From the NCBI GenBank assembly GCA_036272935.1, contig DATAXP010000065.1, positions 1-36,337 on the forward strand: a stretch of 36,337 bases of DNA, written 5' to 3'. Origin of the DNA: DATAXP01 sp036272935 (GTDB lineage: Bacteria; Planctomycetota; Planctomycetia; Pirellulales; PNKZ01). Within the stretch, counting starts at the first letter, position 1; each line of letters begins with the position of its first letter. This document shows, one piece after another, positions 18,090-26,550 of this stretch. A program made the position numbers and the translations under genes. The notes beneath the pieces were generated by a model. The model was not told the DNA's origin. It saw only the letters and a program-made list of their open reading frames with translations, and made no database searches.

Positions 18090-19642
18090 CTCGCCGCGCT
18101 GCCGCCTAACGCCCGATCGAGCAGGTTGCGCGTGATCTGCCGCACGCGCACGTCGGGTCCATGCGGGCGCGTCCAGTGCGACCAGGGGAGCATGTGTCCG
18201 GGCGGACTGCTCAGGCCCTGCGCCCAGAAGATCGTCGACGCGTTGAAGACGAAGTTCCCTTTCGGCCCCGGGTAGATCGTCGCGGCCCAGGGGCACGGCT
18301 TGCTGCCCGAGTGCAACGCAAACCCCTCGGCCACCACTTCAAGCCCCGGCAACTCGCCGGGGTTGCCATGGAACTCCCAGCCGACGAGCCCCGGAATCGC
18401 GTCGCCCTTCTTCATGCCGGTGCCGGCGAACATCCAGTGATCGGGACGCGTCACGATCCAGTCGCCGCCGCCGTTGACCGGCTGAATGTTGCGCGCCCCC
18501 AGTAACAATCCCTCATCGGGACCGACGCTGGTGAATGCCGAGTTGAGCGGGATGTCGCTCATCGTCATGCCGCGGTACGGAGCTTCGCGCGTCATGATTC
18601 GCAGCGGCTCGCCGGTGGTCGACGCGCTCAACGGGCTGACCCAGCAGAGCGTGTTGCCCGAGAGAAACAGCACCGTCGTGCCGCGCTCGACGGCCCCCTT
18701 TACGGCGTCGTGCTGCCGCAGGTCCCAATATTCATCGTGGCCAACACTGATCAGCACTCGGCCGCGAGCTGCCTCATCGGCCGTGAGCAAGTCGCTGTTC
18801 GAGCAGTACGTGACGTCGTACCCCTGCTGTTCCAGCCAGTAGCACAGCGGATACTCCCAGCACAGAAACTCGCCCGAGCCGACCGACTGCGGATTCTCGT
18901 AAATCTGCCGGTACTTGCCGTAGGGTCGGTCGAAGCTGACGTCGACCCCCGGGCCCGAAACCCAGCCAGCCGTGCCGTTGTCGTATAGCGAGTACGTGTC
19001 GGGCCAGCGATTGTAGGCCTGCCAGGTGTTGTCGGAACACTGAAAAAGAATGTCGGCGGGCCGTCGGTCGCGAACGATGAACACCACATAGTTCTGCCAC
19101 GGATTGGTGCCATCGGCCGCGGCGACGCGCACCAGCCGTCCCAGGTACGCGCCGCTGGGCCAGTCGTCGGGAATGGTGAGCGTGATGTCGGGTTCCCAAC
19201 GGCATTCGCGCAGCCGGCGTGGGCCGACCTCGGGCACCGGCTGCGTGCGTCCATCCAGCGGACCGAGGGCGTGCATCAGCCGCGCGCCACTGCCACCGTA
19301 ATACCCCATGCGAAAGATTTCGAGCGTGTACGGCACGGGCGGATCGACGCTGACCATGATGTCGAGCTGCTGGCCCGCCTCGATCGATTGCCGTGAGCAG
19401 TAGCCTTCGATCCACGGTGAACGGAAGCCGCCCAGGTGATCCAGCCGCACACGCGAGAGTTGCCAGTCGTTGGCGCCTGGGCGTGCGTTCTCGTCGCGCA
19501 CTAGCATCGGCGCGGCACGCGGGGCCTCGGCGCCGGTCGCGGCCAGCGCCTCCCAGTCGCGGTGTACCAGGGCGGTGGCCCCGGCGGCGACCGCCCCCTT
19601 GATCAAATCGCGGCGACCCAGCGGCGACGAATTCGGATTCAT
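18086..19642 (-). CDS. Tat-exported N,N-dimethylformamidase large-subunit-like protein
   Basis: This 518-aa protein has a twin-arginine signal near its start (GRRDLIKGAVAAGATALV, residues 9-26), so it is probably folded before export. The remainder resembles the large-subunit region of N,N-dimethylformamidase, an amidohydrolase with a C-terminal glutamine-amidotransferase-like fold. Segments supporting this are YSLYDNGTAGWVSGPG, GEFLCWEYPLCYWLEQQGYD, VLISVGHDEYWDLRQ and FLSGNTLCWV. No small-subunit gene lies nearby and the substrate is unknown; dimethylformamide itself is only the founding-family substrate. The ATG at 19642 is chosen because it places the Tat motif at residues 9-12. It lies 68 bases downstream of phoU on the same strand. 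Its TAA overlaps the stop of the TolC-like gene by three to four bases. Confidence 0.82.
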   Translation of the reverse strand: MNPNSSPLGRRDLIKGAVAAGATALVHRDWEALAATGAEAPRAAPMLVRDENARPGANDWQLSRVRLDHLGGFRSPWIEGYCSRQSIEAGQQLDIMVSVDPPVPYTLEIFRMGYYGGSGARLMHALGPLDGRTQPVPEVGPRRLRECRWEPDITLTIPDDWPSGAYLGRLVRVAAADGTNPWQNYVVFIVRDRRPADILFQCSDNTWQAYNRWPDTYSLYDNGTAGWVSGPGVDVSFDRPYGKYRQIYENPQSVGSGEFLCWEYPLCYWLEQQGYDVTYCSNSDLLTADEAARGRVLISVGHDEYWDLRQHDAVKGAVERGTTVLFLSGNTLCWVSPLSASTTGEPLRIMTREAPYRGMTMSDIPLNSAFTSVGPDEGLLLGARNIQPVNGGGDWIVTRPDHWMFAGTGMKKGDAIPGLVGWEFHGNPGELPGLEVVAEGFALHSGSKPCPWAATIYPGPKGNFVFNASTIFWAQGLSSPPGHMLPWSHWTRPHGPDVRVRQITRNLLDRALGGSAAS

Positions 19643-19710
19643 GGGGACGGTTCTCGGGCGATACCCGAATGGTACACCGCCGCCGCGGGCGTTCCAACCA
19701 CCGTCGCGTG

Positions 19711-20370
19711 CTACGCGCCGGCACGGTGGCGGACGATATCGCCTTCGACCATGTAGATCACTTCTTCGGCGATGTGCGTGGCCATGTCCCCCAGGCGCTC
19801 GAGATGGCGCGCCACGCTCGACAGCTTCATCAGACACTCGGTCTGCGCAGGGTTGCGGGCAATCTGCTCGCGCACCTGATCTTCAATCGCATCGCGGATC
19901 TGATCGAGGCGATCGTCGTCGGCGCGCACCTGGCGGGCCAACTGCGCGTTGCCGGTCACCAGTGCATCGAGGCTGTGCTTCACCATGAGCTGCGCATTGC
20001 GGGCCATCTCGCTGAAGTCGCCCGGGATGTCGATGTCGCGTGCCCGCGCTAGATACAGCACGCGCTTGGCAATGTTCTTCGCCAGGTCGCCGATCCGCTC
20101 GAGATCGTTGTTGATCTTCAGCACCGCGACAACCAGTCGCAGATCGTGCGCGACCGGCTGGTGAAGGGCGAGGATATTGAGGCAATCTTCCTCGACCGAA
20201 ACTTCCATTCGATCGATGGCCGCGTCGGCCTCGATCACTTCGTAAGCAATCCGCTCGTCGCGCTGGCTGAGCGCGAAAATCGCCTTGGCGACTGCCTCTT
20301 CGACCAACGAACCGACATACACCACCTCTTGCTTCAACGATTGAAGCTGGCGATGTAAGTTCTCTGCCAT
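19711..20370 (-). CDS. phoU: Phosphate-specific transport system regulator PhoU
   Basis: This 219-aa cytoplasmic protein links the PstSCAB phosphate transporter to the PhoR-PhoB two-component system. It has two three-helix-bundle repeats, each with the metal-binding E/DxxxD-type helix: LERIGDLAKNIAKR (about residue 90) and LERLGDMATHIAEE (about residue 190). Length and motif spacing are normal. An AAGGAA ribosome-binding site lies 6 bases before the ATG. It is not beside pst genes; its only same-strand neighbour is the Tat-exported amidohydrolase-like gene. Confidence 0.95.
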   Translation of the reverse strand: MAENLHRQLQSLKQEVVYVGSLVEEAVAKAIFALSQRDERIAYEVIEADAAIDRMEVSVEEDCLNILALHQPVAHDLRLVVAVLKINNDLERIGDLAKNIAKRVLYLARARDIDIPGDFSEMARNAQLMVKHSLDALVTGNAQLARQVRADDDRLDQIRDAIEDQVREQIARNPAQTECLMKLSSVARHLERLGDMATHIAEEVIYMVEGDIVRHRAGA

Positions 20371-20679
20371 CGGTCGTTCCTTGCTTACCGACTACGCACC
20401 TTCGGCGATCGCCACGCCGGCGCTCACCTGATGGCTAAAACCCATGGCGCCGCAATACGTTCGACCTCCACGTCTGGTATCAACTGTACGCAAAGCGATT
20501 GAAACGGTAAACACCGATCTTTTTGGAGCATGCGTACTTACAAACGGTTTCATAACAAGTTCTCCCCAAACCGTACATCAACAGCGAGGCGATTTCGGGC
20601 CGCTAGCCGCCTGAATCAAACATTCGATCGCTTGCCTTTTCGACCCCCCCGATAGCGATTGCGACGTACCCAAATATGC
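20371..20679. other. Divergent intergenic region phoU / cold-shock gene, no gene seen
   Basis: These 309 bases, more AT-rich than their neighbours, separate phoU (-) from the cold-shock gene (+). I see no coding frame. No clear Pho-box-like tandem repeat could be identified by eye. Promoters for both directions are expected here; only the one for the cold-shock gene (next entry) can be proposed. Confidence 0.5.
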
Positions 20680-20708
20680 TTGCTAACTTGTTTCGCATTC
20701 CTTACTAT
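20680..20708 (+). promoter_or_regulatory. Sigma-70-type promoter for the cold-shock gene
   Basis: TTGCTA (20680-20685), a 17-base spacer and TACTAT (20703-20708) give a good housekeeping promoter match in a locally AT-rich stretch. The start point would fall near 20715. That would leave a leader of about 170 bases before the cold-shock ATG at 20884, similar in length to the regulatory leader of E. coli cspA. The element match is seen; activity is inferred. Confidence 0.5.
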
Positions 20709-20883
20709 CACGCGCTAGGGTAGGGGGGAGCCAGAGGCGGCGAGCATGACACTTGCGCGGGGCGTGCCCTGAATTCTCTTGCATCCTCGTTCCCTGCGGG
20801 TGGCATCGAAGTGCCGCATCGCTGGCAGCGCACTGCTAGCGGTTGCGTTGACTAGTGCGCGAGGCCCCAGAGGTGGCGTTCCA

Positions 20884-21096
20884 ATGCCCACGGGTACGAT
20901 TAAAAAGATAGTGCAAGACAAGGGATTCGGATTCATCGCGACCGCCGATGGATCGGATGTGTTCTTTCACCATTCGACGGTCGCCGATCATCAGTTCGAC
21001 AATCTCACGGAAGGGCAGAAGGTCGAATACACCGTCGAGCAAGGCGGCGCGCCCAAGGGCAAGGGCCCTCGCGCCGCCTCCGTGAAGCCGCTCTAA
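20884..21096 (+). CDS. CspA-family cold-shock domain protein
   Basis: This 70-aa single-stranded nucleic-acid-binding protein acts as an RNA chaperone. Both RNA-binding motifs are present: RNP1 as DKGFGFIA (residues 14-21) and RNP2 as DVFFHHSTV (about 27-35). The C-terminal strand EGQKVEYTVEQG is also typical. ATG 20884 is chosen over the longer in-frame start at 20779 because the family begins MPTGTIKKI-like and an AGAGGTGG ribosome-binding site lies about 9 bases upstream. It is monocistronic with a long leader. A Gly/Lys-rich APKGKGPRA insert before the final VKPL is common in this group. Confidence 0.95.
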   Translation: MPTGTIKKIVQDKGFGFIATADGSDVFFHHSTVADHQFDNLTEGQKVEYTVEQGGAPKGKGPRAASVKPL

Positions 21097-21346
21097 CAGC
21101 CGGCTTGCGGTTGGTCGAGGAATCGCGCGCTTCTCATCTCGCGGCATCGTCCAAAGTGTCGCAGCAAGCTGTTTCCACGCGCGCCGCGGCGATGCATTCG
21201 TCACCTACTAGTCGCGTGCGCACCCGCGGCCATCTGCTGTAGGTGCCTCGCCGCAATCCGACTAGAATTCGCCCCGCCGGCCGCTCGCCTTGGTCGTTGC
21301 CGCGATGTGGCGAATTGTATTACGTGGCTGCTGAGATGTCGGGACT

Positions 21347-24300
21347 ATGCGCATCCATCCTCCGTTGTTCTGTCCCGTGATGATGGTGTTGCGTGCTTTT
21401 GTCGCGGCGTTCATCGTAGCGCTGCCTGTCTCGGCCCAATCGCCACCGGCGGTCGAAGCCCAACCCACGATCACGCAGGCCGACGTGCGTACCGAGCTGC
21501 GCACGCTCAGCGACTCGAAGAACGTTTCGCCCGAGCTCGAACAGAAGGCGATGGCCATCTACAACCAGGCACTCGCCGAGTTGGCCTTGGCCGAGAACTG
21601 GCAAACCAAGGCCGCCGCGTTCCGCGCCGAGCGAGCCGGTGCGCCAAAGCAGCTCGACGAGGCTAAAGCGCAGCTCAACTTACCCCCGGCCGAAAGCGAC
21701 GCGCAGGCCGACGCGAAACTCAGTCTCGACGACTTGAAGCAGCGGCTGGTCGACGCCGAGTCGGCTCATGCCGCCGCCGGGCGCGAGCAAGCCGAGCTCG
21801 ATGCCAGGTCACGCTACCGCTCCGACCGGGTCGACGAGGTGCGCACGCTCGATGCCGACGCCAAGGCGCGGCTCGACGAGATCGACAGCCAGCTCGAAGC
21901 AATGCCGGAAGGCCCCGACCCGGCCGACCCCACGCGTCGCGCAGCGCGTGTGCTGCTATTGGCCAAGCGGGCGAAGATCGTCGCCGAGCGAAGCAGCTAC
22001 GAGGAAGAATTACCATGCTACGAGGCAACGCACGAACTGTTGCGTGTGCGGCTCGATCTGGCGACACGCCGGCTCAACCAGGCCGAGAAACTCGAGCGTC
22101 AGTGGAAGGACCTGGTAGCCGAACGATCGCGTGTCGACGCGGCCAACGATGCCCGCAATGCCCGTTGGGCGGTGCTGACGGCACGCCCCGAGCTGATCCC
22201 GTTGGCCCGGCAAAACGAGCGCCTGGCCGAGCTGCGCAGCAGCGCCGATGGCCCCGCGGCGAAGCTGCAACAGATCGAGCGCGACGTCGGCGCGCTGACT
22301 GCCGAGCGGGCCCGCGTCCAGGCGCAGTTCAGCCACGTTCGCAAGCTCGCCGAACTGACCGATGCCGTCGGGCAACTGTTGCAGCGGCAGCGCGATGAGC
22401 TGCCCGACCTGCGGCAGCATCGCGGCAACATCCGAGCCCGCCAGGCCGAGATTGCCGATCTGAAACTACGGTTGATCGATTTTGAAGGGCAGCGCGCTGA
22501 GCTGGCCGACATCGAAACGCAAGCGCAACAGGTCGTCGCGGCATTCGACCCGCCGCCGGCATCCGACGCGGTGACCAACCTCGAGGCAGCGGTGCGCGAC
22601 CTGCTCGAAACGCGCCGCGGCTATCTCGACGCGCTGATTGCCGACTACGGCCGCTATTTCAACGCCCTGGTGATGGAGGTCGACCGCAGCGAGCGTGACC
22701 TGATCCACGAGACCGAGGCTTACGCGAACTTCATCAACGAGCGGATCTTCTGGATCCGCAGCTCACCGGTGTTGGGCGTCGACGATCTGCCGCGCGTGGG
22801 ACGTGCCGCCCTGTGGCTGGTCGATCCAGCGCGCTGGCGCGAGGTCACAACGGCGCTGTGGACCGATGTCCGCAAGTATCCATTGCTCTACGTCGTCGCA
22901 GTGTTGCTGCTGGGTGCGTTGGTTGCCGGCCAGCGACGGCTGAGGAAGCGAGTGCGCTCGATCGGTGCCGAGATGGCGGCAAGCTACGCGACGAGCTGCG
23001 CGGCCACCCTGCGCGTGTTGCTTATTACGGTGCTGATCGCGCTGATGGTCCCGGCCATGATGGCGTTTGTCGCGTGGCGGCTGTCGGCGGGGTGGGACGA
23101 GCCGGACTTCTGCAAGACGGTCGCGTTCGGCCTGCAGATCACGGCTTTGGCGATCTTCGCCAGCGAGCTGTTGCGGCAGATTTGCCGACGGCATGGCCTG
23201 GGCGAGGTTCACTTCGGCTGGCCGCGCGAACGGCTGGCAGTGCTGCGGAAACATCTGCGATGGCTGATCGTGGTCGGCGCGCCGTTAACGTTCGTCGTCG
23301 CCGCGATCCATCAGCAGGAGAGCGAGTTCCACAATGCTTCGCTCGGGCGGCTGACGTTCATCGTGGGGCTCGGCTGCCTGGCAATCTTCACGCACTGCGT
23401 GTTGCCCGCGCGGCGCCCGACGCACCCAACCGCGGCACACCCCGGCGTCGCGCCGGAGGCGGCAGCCTGGAGCGACACGGTGTACACGCTCGCGCGCTGG
23501 ACGGCGCTAGGTTCGCTGTTGGCGCTCGGCGGGCTGGCCGTGCTGGGATATTACTACACGGCTCTACAACTGACCTGCCGCGTGCAGGTGACGATCTGGT
23601 TGGTGCTCGGGCTGATCGTCGCGAAGTTCTTGCTGCTGCGCTGGCTGCTGGTGGCCCGCTCGAAGTTGGCGATCCAGCAGGCTCAGCGCCGCCGAGCCGC
23701 GGCGATGGCGACGCCACAAGGCGCGGCGCAGGATGGTGGGCGATCGGCGACATCGACCGGCGATATGCTGCTCGATCTGACGGCCATCGATTTGCAGTCG
23801 CGCCGCCTGGTGCGGGGTAGCATCACGCTGGCGTTGATTGTCGGCCTGTGGGGCATCTGGGTCGGCGTGCTGCCCGCGCTGAAGTATCTCGATCAGTGGC
23901 AGTTGTGGACCTACACCGAGACGGTGACCGTCCCGACCGCCCCCGGCGAGACGCCGCAAGGCCCCTCCACCGTGCTGCGGTCGATCACGCTGCGCGACCT
24001 GCTGCTGAGTGTGGCGATTGTGGTGATGACGGTGGTGGCTAGCCGCAACCTGCCGGGGCTGATCGAGATTGCCTGGCTGCGGCGGCTGCCGCTGGACCCC
24101 GGCGGCCGCTACGCGATCACGAGCATCTCGCGATACATCATTGTGGTGGTGGGCGTCGTCGGCGCGTTTCGCTCCGTGGGCATCGGCTGGAGCAACGTGC
24201 AATGGCTCGCCGCGGCGATCACGGTCGGTCTGGGTTTTGGTCTGCAGGAAATCTTCGCCAATCTGATCTCAGGATTGATTATCTTGTTTGAGCGGCCAAT

Positions 24301-24853
24301 GCGCGTCGGCGACACGGTGACCGTGGCCGGCGTGAGTGGCACGGTAACGCGCATTCGTTCGCGTGCCACGACCATCACCGATTGGGACCGCAAGGAGCTG
24401 ATCGTGCCGAACAAGGAGTTCATCACCGGACAACTGGTGAACTGGACCCTATCCGACTCGGTACTGCGCGCCGTGGTGCATGTCGGCACAAGCTACGGCA
24501 GCGATCCGACGGAAGTGGTCCAACTGCTGTACGAGATGGCACACAACCATCCGATGGTGCTAGCCGATCCGCGGCCGACTGCCGTGCTGGCCGGGTTCGG
24601 CGACAGTTCCTTGAACTTTGAGTTGCGGGTGTTCGTCGCCGGCACCGACAAGCTGGTCCCCGTGCAGCACGACCTGCACGTGCAGATCGAGGAGCGCTTC
24701 CGTCAGGCTGGAATCGAGATTCCGTTTCCGCAATGCGATGTGCGGGTGCGCGATCTGCCGAAGGGGCTCGTCGTGCAGCCGGCCCATGCGGGCTCCGAAG
24801 TGCGACCGCTGCACTTCGCGACGCGGGCCTTCGTGGCCGAGCCGGGCAAATGA
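21347..24853 (+). CDS. MscK/KefA-like mechanosensitive channel (MscS superfamily)
   Basis: This 1168-aa protein should release solutes under hypo-osmotic shock. It has a signal peptide (AFVAAFIVALPVSAQ, about residues 16-30) and a long periplasmic coiled-coil region (about 45-440) rich in Ala, Glu, Arg and Leu. About eleven membrane segments follow from residue 510. The C-terminal MscS core has a pore helix near YIIVVVGVVGAFRSVGIGW, GLGFGLQEIFANLISGLIILFERPMRVGD, and the beta domain with VSGTVTRIRSRATTI and PNKEFI. This is the MscK/MscM architecture. The start could be 21347 or the ATG pair at 21380/21383, which better fits a signal peptide. Its TGA overlaps the next gene's ATG (ATGA), indicating translational coupling. 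Confidence 0.93.
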   Translation: MRIHPPLFCPVMMVLRAFVAAFIVALPVSAQSPPAVEAQPTITQADVRTELRTLSDSKNVSPELEQKAMAIYNQALAELALAENWQTKAAAFRAERAGAPKQLDEAKAQLNLPPAESDAQADAKLSLDDLKQRLVDAESAHAAAGREQAELDARSRYRSDRVDEVRTLDADAKARLDEIDSQLEAMPEGPDPADPTRRAARVLLLAKRAKIVAERSSYEEELPCYEATHELLRVRLDLATRRLNQAEKLERQWKDLVAERSRVDAANDARNARWAVLTARPELIPLARQNERLAELRSSADGPAAKLQQIERDVGALTAERARVQAQFSHVRKLAELTDAVGQLLQRQRDELPDLRQHRGNIRARQAEIADLKLRLIDFEGQRAELADIETQAQQVVAAFDPPPASDAVTNLEAAVRDLLETRRGYLDALIADYGRYFNALVMEVDRSERDLIHETEAYANFINERIFWIRSSPVLGVDDLPRVGRAALWLVDPARWREVTTALWTDVRKYPLLYVVAVLLLGALVAGQRRLRKRVRSIGAEMAASYATSCAATLRVLLITVLIALMVPAMMAFVAWRLSAGWDEPDFCKTVAFGLQITALAIFASELLRQICRRHGLGEVHFGWPRERLAVLRKHLRWLIVVGAPLTFVVAAIHQQESEFHNASLGRLTFIVGLGCLAIFTHCVLPARRPTHPTAAHPGVAPEAAAWSDTVYTLARWTALGSLLALGGLAVLGYYYTALQLTCRVQVTIWLVLGLIVAKFLLLRWLLVARSKLAIQQAQRRRAAAMATPQGAAQDGGRSATSTGDMLLDLTAIDLQSRRLVRGSITLALIVGLWGIWVGVLPALKYLDQWQLWTYTETVTVPTAPGETPQGPSTVLRSITLRDLLLSVAIVVMTVVASRNLPGLIEIAWLRRLPLDPGGRYAITSISRYIIVVVGVVGAFRSVGIGWSNVQWLAAAITVGLGFGLQEIFANLISGLIILFERPMRVGDTVTVAGVSGTVTRIRSRATTITDWDRKELIVPNKEFITGQLVNWTLSDSVLRAVVHVGTSYGSDPTEVVQLLYEMAHNHPMVLADPRPTAVLAGFGDSSLNFELRVFVAGTDKLVPVQHDLHVQIEERFRQAGIEIPFPQCDVRVRDLPKGLVVQPAHAGSEVRPLHFATRAFVAEPGK

Positions 24854-25383
24854 TCTATCTGGCCATCGTCCTGTTGTTGGTGGCGCTGGCGGCGGGCTGG
24901 GTGCTCACGCTGTTCAGCATGCCCGGCAACTGGTTGATCCTGCTGGCGGCGGTGAGCTACGCCTGGCTGGTGCCCGACGAGTCGGCCTGCGACCTCGGCT
25001 TCCCGGTCCTCGTGACGCTGCTGGTGTTGGCGGTCGCCGGAGAGGTGATTGAATTGATTGCCGGTGCGCTGGGTGTAAAGCGGCAAGGAGGCAGCCGCCG
25101 CGGCGCAGTGTTGGCGGTTGCCGGCTCGGTGGCCGGGGCGGTGCTGGGAGTAGGCATCGGCTTGCCGGTACCGCTGGTCGGCTCGATTTTGGGCGCACTG
25201 TTGGGGGCGAGCTTCGGCGCGATGGGCGGTGCCATGCTCGGCGAAGCCTGGAAAGGGCGCGCGCTCGATACCCGTTGGCGCGTCGGCTGGGGAGCATTCT
25301 GGGGCCGGCTGTTCGGCTCGCTGGCCAAGACGGCCATCGCCTCGGCGATGGTCGTCATCGTCGTCGTGGCGATCGTGTGGTGA
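24850..25383 (+). CDS. DUF456-family small membrane protein
   Basis: This 177-aa inner-membrane protein overlaps the channel gene by four bases (ATGA). It has an N-terminal hydrophobic hairpin (residues 2-40, including SMPGNWLILLAA, the family-typical PGxW segment). The middle is Gly-rich (SVAGAVLGVGIGLPVPLVGSILGALLGASFGA) with a glycine-zipper-like pattern, and a C-terminal TM helix follows. Function of the family is unknown. The tight coupling to a mechanosensitive channel suggests a membrane-stress role, but that is inference from position only. Confidence 0.85.
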   Translation: MIYLAIVLLLVALAAGWVLTLFSMPGNWLILLAAVSYAWLVPDESACDLGFPVLVTLLVLAVAGEVIELIAGALGVKRQGGSRRGAVLAVAGSVAGAVLGVGIGLPVPLVGSILGALLGASFGAMGGAMLGEAWKGRALDTRWRVGWGAFWGRLFGSLAKTAIASAMVVIVVVAIVW

Positions 25384-25391
25384 AGCGAACC

Positions 25392-25441
25392 GGTCGTCTG
25401 ACCAACCGGGGCGTTGACACGCCCCGCGCGCCAGACCGACC
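25392..25441. terminator. Bidirectional hairpin between convergent genes
   Basis: A two-tier palindrome lies between the stop codons of the DUF456 gene (+) and the winged-helix gene (-). The inner stem is GGGGCGT / ACGCCCC with a TGAC loop (25408-25425). An outer stem is GGTCGTCTG / CAGAC(C)GACC with one bulge. There is no U-run on either side. Position and symmetry suggest a shared transcript end. Confidence 0.6.
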
Positions 25442-25657
25442 TTAGCGCAGCGTCACCATCTTGGTGCGCGACTCGTCGATCAGCAGCTTCTCTTCGCGCG
25501 CCAGCCAGCCAATGGCCTGCATCACCAGGTCGCGCGGCAAGCCAAGCTCGCGAACGAGTTTCGCCACGCTCATGGATCCGCGCTCGTCGAGCAGCCGCCA
25601 CACAGCGCCGGCTGCTTCGCCGATTTGGGTCAACGAGGTTTCCATCATCATCGTCAT
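25442..25657 (-). CDS. Small winged helix-turn-helix protein (DUF2582-like)
   Basis: This 71-aa protein from ATG 25657 is essentially one winged-helix domain: GEAAGAVWRLLDERGSMSV, then AKLVRELGLPRDLVMQAIGWLAREEKL. It matches the pattern of DUF2582 proteins (IGExAGxVWxxL ... ALGWLAREGK), whose function is unknown but which probably bind nucleic acid. A GGGAG Shine-Dalgarno sequence lies about 10 bases upstream of this ATG, favouring it over the in-frame ATG at 25684. The METSLTQ methionine a few residues in is a possible alternative start. Separate from its neighbours. Confidence 0.82.
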   Translation of the reverse strand: MTMMMETSLTQIGEAAGAVWRLLDERGSMSVAKLVRELGLPRDLVMQAIGWLAREEKLLIDESRTKMVTLR

Positions 25658-25801
25658 GGGAAGGAACTCCCGATTTCGAGACATGCGGCGGCATACTGCG
25701 CCGCGCCGACAATTCTAGCTCGCTGATTATAGCGGCGCAGAATTTAACGATTCAAGCGCTGGCAACGGTTGGCGCGGTGGTCAGTTTAATTCGCTTGTTT
25801 A

Positions 25802-25850
25802 GCCGGCGGGCTTGCCCGCCGCGCGAAACGCGGCTCGCAAGCGAGCCGGC
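25802..25850 (-). terminator. Tandem hairpins downstream of the 163-aa hypothetical gene
   Basis: Two hairpins sit 9 bases past the stop of the minus-strand gene ending at 25859. One is GGCGGGC TT GCCCGCC (25805-25820); the other is an 8-bp stem CGGCTCGC / GCGAGCCG (25831-25848). GCCGGC flanks both. There is no strong U-run. Either a transcript end or a dispersed palindromic repeat. Confidence 0.5.
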
Positions 25851-25858
25851 GAAACCCG

Positions 25859-26350
25859 CTAGCCGATTTCCGGCTCGCCGGCAGTGACGCCGCGCTGAAG
25901 CTGATCGAACCCGTCGCTCGAAGCGGTCGGATCCAGCAGGCTGTGCGTCATCGCTTCGAACACCGCACCAACGCGCTCAAACTCGCGATCGTCGGCCTGG
26001 CACAGCACCAAGTAGGTACCGCGCGACGTGCCGAACGCACGCACGAGCGCACTGTTCGTCAGATCGAGGCAGTAAAAATTCAGGTCGCTGCCGACGATCT
26101 CGTGTCCCTGGATCACGTCGCAAAACGGCTCGGCATCGAGCTCCGGATACTCCTGGCGCATCGCTTCCAGCGCCGCGTCCAACAGGTCCTCGGGCTCAAG
26201 CCCTGGCGGGTGAACGATCACCGACCAGAACGCGCCCAGCGGACTGTAGACCGACACCATGTTGTTGCCGTCAAGCGCTTCGCTCTCGTCGAGATCCCAA
26301 TCTTCCGGAAAGAAGAAACGAATCCCCAACTTTTCGTAAACGGCTGCCAT
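25859..26350 (-). CDS. Hypothetical protein, 163 aa
   Basis: I do not recognise a named family. The protein is soluble and acidic, with no signal peptide or membrane segment. It has a mixed alpha/beta look: KLGIRFFFPEDWDLDESE at the start, VYSPLGAFWSVIVHPPG, a helical stretch DLLDAALEAMRQEYPELDAEP, then FYCLDLTNSALVRAFGTSRGTYLVLCQADDREFERV. The repeated aromatic beta-strand style resembles PsbP/DUF1795-like or lipoprotein-chaperone folds that begin with a 'FxxPxdW' motif, but this is only a resemblance. The ATG at 26350 has TAGGAAAG 8 bases upstream; the longer in-frame start at 26563 is not supported. Confidence 0.75.
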   Translation of the reverse strand: MAAVYEKLGIRFFFPEDWDLDESEALDGNNMVSVYSPLGAFWSVIVHPPGLEPEDLLDAALEAMRQEYPELDAEPFCDVIQGHEIVGSDLNFYCLDLTNSALVRAFGTSRGTYLVLCQADDREFERVGAVFEAMTHSLLDPTASSDGFDQLQRGVTAGEPEIG

Positions 26351-26550
26351 GAGAACTTTCCTAAGACGAGTGGCGGGCGACCGGAATTTAGTCGGTCGAT
26401 TCCCTAAGCAAATATTACCAAAACCACGGGCCGCTGCACCCGGTTTTTGATGAGATGATAAAAGTTGATCTTGCGGCGACGAAGCTTCTGCAACTACCAT
26501 CTTTTCCCAATCTGCCAGTCGCCGCGATCGTCCGCCCGGGCCCGATTTCG

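Noticed and set aside
20371..20679. Pho box upstream of phoU
   Set aside because: No pair of direct repeats with the expected spacing could be found by eye, so no site is claimed.
20779..20883. 35-residue N-terminal extension of the cold-shock protein
   Set aside because: Cold-shock proteins begin at MPTGTIKK-like sequence, and a strong ribosome-binding site directly precedes ATG 20884.
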